Shown here: positions 1 through 5,016 of the stretch, piece after piece
Layout of the letters: each line of letters opens with the position of its first letter
How positions within the stretch are numbered: the stretch's first letter is position 1
DNA from: Elusimicrobia bacterium RIFOXYB2_FULL_48_7
GTDB taxonomy: Bacteria; Elusimicrobiota; Endomicrobiia; CG1-02-37-114; XYA2-FULL-39-19
Direction: 5' to 3'
DNA: 7,909 nucleotides
NCBI GenBank assembly: GCA_001800495.1
Contig: MGVM01000044.1
Location: 1,154-9,062, forward strand
Made by a program: the position numbers and the translations under genes
Notes under the pieces: generated by a model
What the model was told of the DNA's origin: nothing
Database searches by the model: none
What the model saw: the letters and a program-made list of their open reading frames with translations, nothing else

Positions 1-53
1 ATAAGAAGGACTCTTTTTATCCTGAGTTTGTCTGAGTATTTTATCAAATAAGA

Positions 54-275
54 TTATCTTCTCACCATTTTCGCGCGAGAGATGTCACCTTTCTTATCGA
101 TGAAATACAAGTAGCCTTTCGCCTTTTTCACGCCTGCTTTAGCGACTTTCTGGGGTTTCCCGCCTTTCTTGCCGCCTCTTGCCATTTTTGCGCGAGACAC
201 ATCACCTGCTTTGTCAACGAAATACAAATATCCGTCTTCTTTCTTTACGCCTACTGCAGCGACTTTTTCTGCCAT
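54..275 (-). CDS. Small basic tandem-repeat protein, function unknown
   Basis: A 73-residue protein I cannot assign to a named family. It consists of two copies of one unit: residues 4-33 and 43-72 align without gaps at an offset of 39 and share the core GYLYF(V/I)DK.GD(V/I)SRAKM. A Gly/Lys linker (GGKKGGKPQ) separates them. There is no signal peptide, no membrane segment and no cysteine, so a soluble cytoplasmic protein is likely. It is strongly basic, which would fit nucleic-acid or ribosome binding, but that is only inference. Each unit probably forms a beta-hairpin (YLYF, turn at DK.GD, then ISRAKM). The start is firm: AGGAGGTGA sits 9 nt (counted from GGAGG) before the ATG, the strongest ribosome-binding site in the window, implying high expression. 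It lies 48 nt downstream of the beta-barrel gene and may share its transcript. Confidence 0.8.
   Translation of the reverse strand: MAEKVAAVGVKKEDGYLYFVDKAGDVSRAKMARGGKKGGKPQKVAKAGVKKAKGYLYFIDKKGDISRAKMVRR
60..149 (-). repeat. Second copy of a 30-codon internal repeat
   Basis: This encodes residues 43-72 of the small basic protein. It matches the upstream unit at 177-266 at protein level (about 22 of 30 residues identical by eye). At DNA level the match is good but not identical, with many third-position changes. That points to an old duplication held by selection rather than a recent one. Confidence 0.8.
177..266 (-). repeat. First copy of a 30-codon internal repeat
   Basis: This encodes residues 4-33 of the small basic protein and is the partner of 60-149. 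The 27-nt spacer between the copies encodes the Gly/Lys linker. Confidence 0.8.
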
Positions 276-281
276 GTAATT

Positions 282-290
282 TCACCTCCT
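282..290 (-). promoter_or_regulatory. Near-perfect Shine-Dalgarno site of the small repeat protein
   Basis: On the minus strand it reads AGGAGGTGA, complementary over nine bases to the canonical 16S rRNA 3' tail. It fixes the ATG at 275 as the start and suggests strong translation. Confidence 0.85.
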
Positions 291-323
291 TTTTTTGAAA
301 AATTTTACTGAAAAGAACAAAAA

Positions 324-902
324 TTAGAATGCGTAACCAAGGTTAAGCGTCGGGCTGAAGCTCAAATTGCTGTTACTTGGTGCGGACTGTCCCGCAATCG
401 TTACATCTGCGCTTGTGGTGTACAATCCCACCGCTACACCGGCTTCCAGCACTAAGTCATTTTCGAATATCCATCTGCCAGCGATTTCGAGTCCAAACGA
501 GATATTAGTAGCTGCTGCATCTCCTGATGAAAATATGTTTGAGAAAGTATAGGAAACATTATACAGGTCTAATCTGGGGCCCCAGCAGAATCCATCCAAC
601 TTGTGCCTGCCGAGCATATTATATGTAACGCCGATATTTGTGTACTGGATCTTCCAGTCTCCTGATTCAAATTTGAAATAACCGAGCCTGGGCCTGATGG
701 AACTCTTTTCTCCGATCATTGTTTCATAATTGGCATAAAGAGCGCCGTAGAGCAATCCGACAGGGGCGATGGTAACGAGGCTGGTTTTCACGGTTGACTC
801 CTCTTCTGCCGCGGCTGCTTTTGCTTTTTTCTTTTCGGCTGTGAATGCCGAAGGTGCTGCGAATACTGCCAGTGCAAATACTAACATTAATGCTTTTTTC
901 AT
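324..902 (-). CDS. Small outer-membrane beta-barrel protein
   Basis: A 192-residue exported protein. Residues 1-22 form a signal peptide: KK, then a hydrophobic core (ALMLVFALAVFAA), then PSAFTA with likely cleavage after Ala19 or Ala22. A Lys/Ala/Glu-rich stretch (about 23-37) follows. From about residue 40 the sequence alternates polar and hydrophobic residues with many Tyr, Phe, Trp and Gly, and it ends in GYAF. A C-terminal aromatic residue is the known signal for outer-membrane beta-barrel insertion. The length suits an eight-strand barrel of the OmpA/OmpW-like size class. No enzymatic motif or OmpA-like peptidoglycan-binding domain is present, so it could be a structural protein or a small porin. 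GGGAGG lies 9 nt before the ATG. The gene follows kamA after a 59-nt spacer with a hairpin and precedes the small basic protein. Family not identified; localisation fairly sure. Confidence 0.82.
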   Translation of the reverse strand: MKKALMLVFALAVFAAPSAFTAEKKKAKAAAAEEESTVKTSLVTIAPVGLLYGALYANYETMIGEKSSIRPRLGYFKFESGDWKIQYTNIGVTYNMLGRHKLDGFCWGPRLDLYNVSYTFSNIFSSGDAAATNISFGLEIAGRWIFENDLVLEAGVAVGLYTTSADVTIAGQSAPSNSNLSFSPTLNLGYAF

Positions 903-932
903 TCCTTGCTTCCTCCCTGAATTAGATGAAGT

Positions 933-960
933 CCCAAAATTCTTGCCGTTTAATTTTGGG
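933..960 (-). terminator. Hairpin after kamA, possible terminator or mRNA-stability element
   Basis: CCCAAAATT (933-941) and AATTTTGGG (952-960) form a perfect 9-bp stem with a 10-nt loop, beginning one base after the kamA stop codon. On the minus strand no T-run follows, so it is not a textbook intrinsic terminator there. The A-run preceding it makes it look like a terminator only for plus-strand transcription, where no gene is seen. A partial terminator, or a 3'-end stabiliser of the kamA message, is plausible. Confidence 0.45.
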
Positions 961-961
961 C

Positions 962-2161
962 CTATTTTTTTACCAGGGAATAATGCTTGGTTACCCTGTC
1001 AATTTCAGCCTGATCAAAAGGCCTGCCGTTTTCAGGATAAACAAACAACTTTCCCTCGTAATTTTTTATAATTACACCGTTCTTGGTTTTCGAAATAAGG
1101 CATTCAGGTCCCACGGGAATCTTGCCGCCGCCGCCCGGCGCGTCGATTACGTAGGACGGGACCGCGTACCCCGATGTGTGTCCTCTCAGTGATTCAATGA
1201 TTTTTATGCCGGTGCTGACGGAAGTCCTGAAATGAGACGTCCCTTTTGCCAGGTCACACTGGTAAAGGTAATAGGGCCTTACTCGGATTTTCAGAAGTCC
1301 GTGCATCAAGTCCATCATTACCTGCGGTTTATCATTTATCCCTTTAAGAAGCACGGTCTGCGAGCCCATAGGGATGCCTGAATCTGAAAGCATGTTGCAC
1401 GCTCTTTTGACATCGTCGGTTATTTCCTTCGGGTGGTTGAAATGGATGCTTAAATAAACGGGTTGGTATTTTTTGAGCATCGCACAGAGCTTTTCAGTTA
1501 TTCTCTGGGGCAGTGTCACGGGAGCGCGCGTGCCTATCCTGAGCAGTTCTATGTTTTCGATATCGCGCAGGTTTTTAAGGAAGTATTCAAGTTTTTCGTC
1601 TGAAAGCAGGAGAGGGTCGCCGCCGGACAAAAGCACGTCGCGGATTTCGGTGTGTTCCTTAATATATTTGGCTGCCACGTGGAAACTTGACACGGGCATG
1701 CGAGTTTCGCTGGAGCCGACAACCCTTTTCCTAGTACAATGCCTGCAGTAAGTCGCGCAGGTATCGGTTACAAGCAGAAGAACCCTGTCGGGGTAACGGT
1801 GAACCAGTCCTGGCACGGGGCTGTCCTTCTCCTCGCCGCAGGGATCAGACATTTCATTGACATTTGTTTTGTATTCATTTAAGGAAGGGATACATTGTTT
1901 TCTTATGGGGCAGTTGGGGTCGTCCTTGTCCATCAACGAAGCGAAATACGGGGAAATAGCCATCTTGAATATCTGGTTTGAATACTGGACTGCCCGTTTT
2001 TCCTCAACCGTTAAAGTTACAACTTTTTCAAGCTGTTCAACAGTCGTTATTCTGTGCCTTAATTGCCAGAACCAGTCGTGCAGGTTCGATTGCCAAAGGT
2101 TTTTTGCGTGGTTTCCTGAATTATCACCTGCATTCGATGGTTCAATACCGGTGTTGGGCAT
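962..2161 (-). CDS. kamA: Lysine 2,3-aminomutase, radical SAM and PLP enzyme
   Basis: 399 residues. The family converts L-lysine to L-beta-lysine using a [4Fe-4S] cluster, S-adenosylmethionine and pyridoxal phosphate. The radical-SAM cysteines are C135, C139 and C142 (CATYCRHC), followed by R144 for the substrate carboxylate. LLSGGDPLLL is at 177-186, and the PLP lysine is K347 in APGGGGK. D303 (QCDL) and D340 (VIDAPGG) correspond to the two aspartates that bind the lysine epsilon-amino group in the Clostridium subterminale enzyme; every key residue is offset by exactly 10. Glutamate 2,3-aminomutases replace these aspartates, so lysine is the likely substrate. The zinc-site cysteines I recall in the clostridial enzyme (268, 375, 377, 380) are absent; K278 sits where C268 would. 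The protein is longer than EpmB (about 340), which acts on EF-P. No acetyltransferase (ablB) is adjacent, so osmolyte synthesis versus lysine breakdown is undecided. It starts 3 nt after the HTH gene stop, with AAGGAATAAGAG before the ATG. Confidence 0.93.
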   Translation of the reverse strand: MPNTGIEPSNAGDNSGNHAKNLWQSNLHDWFWQLRHRITTVEQLEKVVTLTVEEKRAVQYSNQIFKMAISPYFASLMDKDDPNCPIRKQCIPSLNEYKTNVNEMSDPCGEEKDSPVPGLVHRYPDRVLLLVTDTCATYCRHCTRKRVVGSSETRMPVSSFHVAAKYIKEHTEIRDVLLSGGDPLLLSDEKLEYFLKNLRDIENIELLRIGTRAPVTLPQRITEKLCAMLKKYQPVYLSIHFNHPKEITDDVKRACNMLSDSGIPMGSQTVLLKGINDKPQVMMDLMHGLLKIRVRPYYLYQCDLAKGTSHFRTSVSTGIKIIESLRGHTSGYAVPSYVIDAPGGGGKIPVGPECLISKTKNGVIIKNYEGKLFVYPENGRPFDQAEIDRVTKHYSLVKK

Positions 2162-2164
2162 CTC

Positions 2165-2422
2165 TTATTCCTTTTCCTTCTTGTCAAACAGTGTTTTTTG
2201 CGGTTCAAGCCCGGTTATTATTCTTTCTTTCAGCCAGTGGTCAATTACTTCTTTTGAAAACCTGTATTGCCGGCCTATGCGCGAAGCCGGGATTTTTTTT
2301 GTCCGGATCAGGTTGTAGATCTTTGATTTCCCTATTCCCAAATACTGCGCCAACTGAATCACATCCATTATTTCAGGGAGTTTTTCCTGGTCCGGTTTAG
2401 TTAGTGTTTTGTTATCTTCCAT
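2165..2422 (-). CDS. Excisionase-type helix-turn-helix DNA-binding protein
   Basis: 85 residues with one recognisable domain, about residues 18-65: IMDVIQLAQYLGIGKSKIYNLIRTKKIPASRIGRQYRF followed by KEVIDHWL. This is the pattern of the MerR-like 'excisionase/HTH_17' family: a helix-turn-helix (LAQYLGIGKSKIYNLI), then a short wing (IPASRIGRQYRFSKE). Members are phage excisionases or small stand-alone regulators. No integrase or phage gene is nearby, so a regulator is more likely. The C-terminal tail is charged (KTLFDKKEKE), and there is no metal- or ligand-binding domain. It is the first gene of a unit with kamA (3-nt gap), under a strong promoter carrying two inverted repeats, which suggests autoregulation and a link to lysine metabolism. 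That link is inferred from position only. The ATG has AGGA 9 nt upstream. Confidence 0.88.
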   Translation of the reverse strand: MEDNKTLTKPDQEKLPEIMDVIQLAQYLGIGKSKIYNLIRTKKIPASRIGRQYRFSKEVIDHWLKERIITGLEPQKTLFDKKEKE

Positions 2423-2459
2423 CTTTTGCCATCCTGTCCTGTCTTTTTCTATTAACAGC

Positions 2460-2475
2460 CATATTATACAATATG
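2460..2475. promoter_or_regulatory. Candidate operator, inverted repeat over the -10 box
   Basis: CATATT (2460-2465) and AATATG (2470-2475) form a dyad around four bases and contain the -10 hexamer. Its centre is about 21.5 bp from that of the -35 dyad, two helical turns, and both share a TATTG-type half-site. This fits two sites for one protein on the same DNA face, although AT-rich -10 regions can look palindromic by chance. Confidence 0.42.
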
Positions 2476-2492
2476 CACGGGGCTATTGTCAA
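2463..2492 (-). promoter_or_regulatory. Perfect-consensus sigma70-type promoter for the HTH-kamA unit
   Basis: On the minus strand TTGACA (2492-2487) and TATAAT (2468-2463) are separated by 18 bp. Both hexamers match the housekeeping-sigma consensus exactly. Transcription would start near 2456, giving a leader of about 34 nt before the HTH start at 2422. It sits in the only sizeable gap between the tsaB operon and the HTH gene. Confidence 0.85.
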
Positions 2493-2498
2493 TAGGCC
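2480..2498. promoter_or_regulatory. Candidate operator, inverted repeat over the -35 box
   Basis: Plus strand GGgCTATTGtCAATAGgCC: a perfect CTATTG/CAATAG dyad about a central base at 2489, extended by two further G/C pairs after one mismatch on each side. It covers the entire -35 hexamer, so a bound protein would block RNA polymerase. The cognate regulator is unknown; the adjacent HTH protein is the natural candidate. Confidence 0.55.
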
Positions 2499-2549
2499 GA
2501 ATAAAAATTTTCAGTCCATCTATTGCTGTTCAGTGCTATGTTTTAGTGT

Positions 2550-3239
2550 TTAGGATTTTTTAAAGATTCTCGGCTGTTGTATGTACGACGGAAGGACGTT
2601 CCTGAAAGCGGTTCCTTTTTGAGACGCGGCAATGAATGCAAGCGTTGAAGCGCGTGGGAAAGATTTGTCTGAAGAAGCGGGCATGGCGCAGTCAGGGAAA
2701 AAGGATATTAACAGGTTTCTGTATTTCACCGCCCCCTCACCAGTGAAAAATATTTTGTGTTTTGAATTTATTGAGTTTCTTTTGAAAAATATTTTTATTT
2801 CGTTTATGTTAATAACGGAATAAGCGGACAGTCGTTTGATTTTCCCTGATTTGTATACAGCCAGGAAAACATTTTCCTGCTGTGCCGGGATAAGCGGGCA
2901 GATAAAATACCCGTATTTATTGGTGTTTTCCTGGGACTGGTGTGCCAGCACGTCCAGTGTTGAAACTCCAACCAGCGGTATGCCACGGGATTGAGATATC
3001 GTTCGTGCCATGCAAAGTCCTGTCCTGATACCTGTAAAACTCCCGGGCCCTGTAGTGCAGGCTATTTTTGTAAGTTCTTTAAGGCTGGTTTTCCCCGTAG
3101 TTTTTGAAAGCATTCTGAATAACTGAGCGGAATGACGAGGCTGTTCGTTGACCAGGAAGGTTTCTCGTATTGATTTTCCTGAAGCCCCGGCCAGGGCCAT
3201 GCTCAAGCTCCTGGTTGACGTGTCAATCGCGAGAATCAT
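2550..3239 (-). CDS. tsaB: tRNA t6A modification protein TsaB
   Basis: 229 residues, the usual size for the family. TsaB is the non-catalytic partner of TsaD in the complex that adds threonylcarbamoyl to A37 of ANN-decoding tRNAs in the cytoplasm. Seen here: the ASKHA-type N-terminal strand MILAIDTSTRSLSMAL, the family signature GPGSFTGIRTGL at about 64-75, and the C-terminal LPSYIQ motif near 216-221. The start overlaps the end of tsaE by 17 nt; GAGGT lies 8 nt before the ATG, inside tsaE. In many bacteria rimI and tsaD follow, but here a spacer and an unrelated promoter follow, so tsaD must lie elsewhere. I see no clear terminator after the stop, so some read-through into the HTH-kamA unit is possible. 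Confidence 0.93.
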   Translation of the reverse strand: MILAIDTSTRSLSMALAGASGKSIRETFLVNEQPRHSAQLFRMLSKTTGKTSLKELTKIACTTGPGSFTGIRTGLCMARTISQSRGIPLVGVSTLDVLAHQSQENTNKYGYFICPLIPAQQENVFLAVYKSGKIKRLSAYSVININEIKIFFKRNSINSKHKIFFTGEGAVKYRNLLISFFPDCAMPASSDKSFPRASTLAFIAASQKGTAFRNVLPSYIQQPRIFKKS

Positions 3240-3810
3240 GTGTGATTACCTCAAATTTTCTTGAATTGTCCTTCCCTGTGAATACCCGGATATCAATGCG
3301 GTTTTTTGGTAGAATGCCGTTGATCTTTTCAGGCCATTCCACGACGCAGATGTTGTTTTCATTCATGTATTGGTCCAATCCGGAGGTTAAAAAATCATTT
3401 TCACTGATACGGTAGAGATCTATGTGGCAGAACTTGCCCCGGCCCGGGCCAAGAGGGTATTCCCGCATTATCACAAATGTCGGGCTCGTAATCATTTTAT
3501 TTATTCCCAGGCCTTTCGCCAGTCCTTTGGTGAAAGTTGTTTTGCCGGCGCCCAATTCGCCTGCAAGACAGACCACGTCGCCTTTTTTGAGTTTTTTCGC
3601 GAAGCGGGCTCCCATTTTCATGGTTTCCCCCGCGCTGCCAGTAAAAATGGCAAGTTTATCCCGCGACGCCTCGAAAACTCCGGCTTTTAAGCCGGAGATG
3701 AGGCGAATCTCTGGGATGGCTCGCTTGAGAAACCACGGCCTTGAGGCCGTGCGAGCTTCATTTGAAGTGTTGGTAGAGTTTTTCTTTTTTGATCTTTGTT
3801 TCTTTGTCAT
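3223..3810 (-). CDS. tsaE: tRNA t6A ATPase TsaE with an unusual N-terminal extension
   Basis: TsaE is the ATPase that drives the TsaB-TsaD complex in t6A synthesis. The core is intact: Walker A GELGAGKT (84-91, K90), switch-like ITSPTFV (107-113), HIDLYR (129-134) and VVEWPE (156-161). At 195 residues it exceeds the usual 150-160. The excess lies before residue 52, where the family's first strand (KLAIFTGSAGETMKMG) begins. Residues 19-44 are encoded by two GC-rich palindromes (3678-3756), and residues 1-18 by DNA that also encodes the end of thiL (53-nt overlap). The ATG at 3810 is the only ATG, GTG or TTG start in frame before the core; AAAGGA is 16 nt upstream, farther than ideal. The true start is therefore uncertain: either this ATG is used and the palindrome is translated, or a non-standard codon such as the ATT near 3645 is used. 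Confidence 0.88.
   Translation of the reverse strand: MTKKQRSKKKNSTNTSNEARTASRPWFLKRAIPEIRLISGLKAGVFEASRDKLAIFTGSAGETMKMGARFAKKLKKGDVVCLAGELGAGKTTFTKGLAKGLGINKMITSPTFVIMREYPLGPGRGKFCHIDLYRISENDFLTSGLDQYMNENNICVVEWPEKINGILPKNRIDIRVFTGKDNSRKFEVITHDSRD
3678..3756. repeat. Paired palindromes, putative small mobile palindromic element inside tsaE
   Basis: Two strong inverted repeats lie side by side. The first is CACGGCC-TTGA-GGCCGTG (3734-3751), enclosed by GCTCG/CGAGC arms (3719-3723 and 3752-3756) with a one-sided 10-nt bulge. The second is CTCCGGCTTTTAAGCCGGAG (3678-3697), a 9-bp stem with a two-base loop, which can compete with GAGAT/ATCTC (3695-3699 and 3707-3711). The element begins two bases after the thiL stop and is open in the tsaE frame throughout. 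Its look, GC-rich hairpins with short loops, recalls REP-type elements, the ends of IS200/IS605-family elements and the in-frame palindromes of Rickettsia. None of these is shown; no transposase is present, and I find no second copy in this window. Confidence 0.6.
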
Positions 3811-4789
3811 TTAAGTAATATTTTATTCCTTTGTTTTTGTTTTCAATAGTACCGAGGCTCTTAAAGCCAGAGAGGGGTTTTTTTGAAGTGAAAATAAGTT
3901 CGTAGTCTTCCCCTCCGTATAAGGCGACATCCATGGGATTGACGGATGCAAGCCGGGAATACTGTTTCAAGCCGGGAGAAACAGGGATCAGGTCAAGGTT
4001 GATGGCTGCGCCGGTTTTACTCATTTCACAGATCAGGTTTATTGAATTAACCAGGCCATCGGAACAATCGATCATGCTGGATGCCTGTTTTGCGATTGAC
4101 TGGGCTTCTTTAATCCGAACCGGCGGGTAGAAGTGCTTCCTTATGAGGTTTTTTCTGATTCTCAAGGTGCTCAAAAATCGTGAGAAGTGTTTCGAACGGG
4201 GTTTTACGGGATTCAATAGTACGTGAAGCCCTGCGGCGGAATCGCCAAGCGGGCCTGACAGGTATATTTTGTCACCGGGTTTTGCTCCGGAGCGCCTGGT
4301 TGTGTGTGAGCCCGCTATTCCCACAAGCGTAATGGCTATAGTCAATTTTTGCGACGCGTTAGTGTCGCCGCCGATGATGGTTATGTTGTATTTATTGCAG
4401 AATTTATTTAGTCCCCTGTAAAGGCTCCTGACATCTTCAACTTCGATTGATTCCGGCAGCCCCACGCCTATAAGGCAATAAATGGGAGCAGGCTTCGCGC
4501 CCATGGATGACAAATCGCTTAAATTTACCGCAAGCGATTTGTAGCCAAGGGCCTCAAAAAATGCCTTGCGGCCTCCGGCTGCACCGGCCCAGGACAGGCA
4601 GAAATGCATGTCTTCAAAGAGCATGTCGGTTGTGAAAATAAGGGGCCTTTTTGGTGATTTGATGACCGCGGCGTCATCTCCCGGCGGGACAATAACTGTT
4701 TTATCCCGGACTGGTTTTCGCAACGAGGCTTGAAGCCAGCCGGTTATTTCATTGACTAAACCGTATTCGCCTAAATTCTTGAGTTTCAA
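3758..4789 (-). CDS. thiL: Thiamine-phosphate kinase
   Basis: 343 residues, full length. It phosphorylates thiamine monophosphate to thiamine pyrophosphate using ATP, the last step of the pathway. The family motifs appear in order: PGDDAAV (36-42), TTDMLFEDMHF (53-63), NLSDLSSMGAKP (89-100), IIGGDTN (138-144), SMIDCSDGL (238-246) and GGEDYEL (292-298). These supply the Mg-binding aspartates and the PurM/AIR-synthase-like fold. The start codon is TTG, overlapping the preceding gene's stop as TTGA; family length and the typical N-terminus (LGEYGLVNEI) support it. No other thiamine-biosynthesis gene is present. The thiL-tsaE-tsaB order is that of B. subtilis ydiA-ydiB-ydiC, so the linkage is ancestral rather than functional. 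The last 53 nt overlap the tsaE frame. Confidence 0.94.
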   Translation of the reverse strand: MKLKNLGEYGLVNEITGWLQASLRKPVRDKTVIVPPGDDAAVIKSPKRPLIFTTDMLFEDMHFCLSWAGAAGGRKAFFEALGYKSLAVNLSDLSSMGAKPAPIYCLIGVGLPESIEVEDVRSLYRGLNKFCNKYNITIIGGDTNASQKLTIAITLVGIAGSHTTRRSGAKPGDKIYLSGPLGDSAAGLHVLLNPVKPRSKHFSRFLSTLRIRKNLIRKHFYPPVRIKEAQSIAKQASSMIDCSDGLVNSINLICEMSKTGAAINLDLIPVSPGLKQYSRLASVNPMDVALYGGEDYELIFTSKKPLSGFKSLGTIENKNKGIKYYLNDKETKIKKEKLYQHFK

Positions 4790-4998
4790 TCTTTCTTCGG
4801 TTCTTCCTCGCCCTTTTTGCTTGCGTCGTTCTCATCCTTCAGGGCAGTAATGCCGGCAATCACAGCCAGCAGGCCGCCGAAGAAAAACATTATCGGCAGG
4901 GAACCCTTTAAAACGATAATGATGTCCACAAGGCAGAAATTAAGGCCGATCCACGCCGAAACACAAACAACCAGCAACCCTACGATCAAAGCTAGCAT
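4786..4998 (-). CDS. Small two-helix membrane protein, function unknown
   Basis: 70 residues. Two hydrophobic segments are visible: residues 2-20 (LALIVGLLVVCVSAWIGL) and about 34-53 (LPIMFFFGGLLAVIAGITAL). A short loop with a single Lys (VLKGSLP) joins them, and a charged Lys/Glu/Asp tail (55-70) follows. By the positive-inside rule and the tail charge, a hairpin with both ends in the cytoplasm is plausible. The start is well supported by GAGGAGG 7 nt before the ATG. It overlaps thiL by 4 nt and follows the amidohydrolase by 18 nt, so it is co-expressed with core genes. Size and layout (W after helix 1, LKG.LP turn, G-rich helix 2) recall small membrane proteins such as MamI of magnetosomes. 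That is a resemblance from memory, not an assignment. Confidence 0.8.
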   Translation of the reverse strand: MLALIVGLLVVCVSAWIGLNFCLVDIIIVLKGSLPIMFFFGGLLAVIAGITALKDENDASKKGEEEPKKD

Positions 4999-5005
4999 GA
5001 TTTTT

Positions 5006-5012
5006 CCTCCTC
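5006..5012 (-). promoter_or_regulatory. Strong Shine-Dalgarno site of the small membrane protein
   Basis: GAGGAGG on the minus strand, 7 nt before the ATG at 4998. It supports this short frame as a real, well-translated gene. Confidence 0.8.
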
Positions 5013-5016
5013 TAAT

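Noticed and set aside
1..53. Terminator after the small repeat protein
   Set aside because: Only a 4-bp ACTC/GAGT stem with a 10-nt loop is seen, and no following T-run; too weak to call.
903..961. Separate promoter for the beta-barrel gene
   Set aside because: The best -10-like sequence (TCTAAT) has no acceptable -35 at 16-19 bp, so nothing beyond the hairpin and ribosome site is supported.
933..971. Plus-strand intrinsic terminator (stem followed by CCTATTTTTTT)
   Set aside because: The shape is right for plus-strand transcription, but no plus-strand gene precedes it. The T-run is simply the complement of the AAA AAA lysine codons at the kamA end.
962..2161. EF-P lysine aminomutase EpmB instead of KamA
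   Set aside because: The protein is about 60 residues longer than EpmB, aligns in register with the clostridial lysine enzyme, and no efp or epmA is adjacent. It is not fully excluded.
1857..2400. Overlapping plus-strand open frames opposite kamA and the HTH gene
   Set aside because: Both opposing genes carry complete family motifs; the plus-strand translations have no recognisable domain and lack initiation signals.
2423..2549. Intrinsic terminator between tsaB and the HTH promoter
   Set aside because: I found no stem of adequate length followed by T residues; the only strong structure is the promoter dyad itself.
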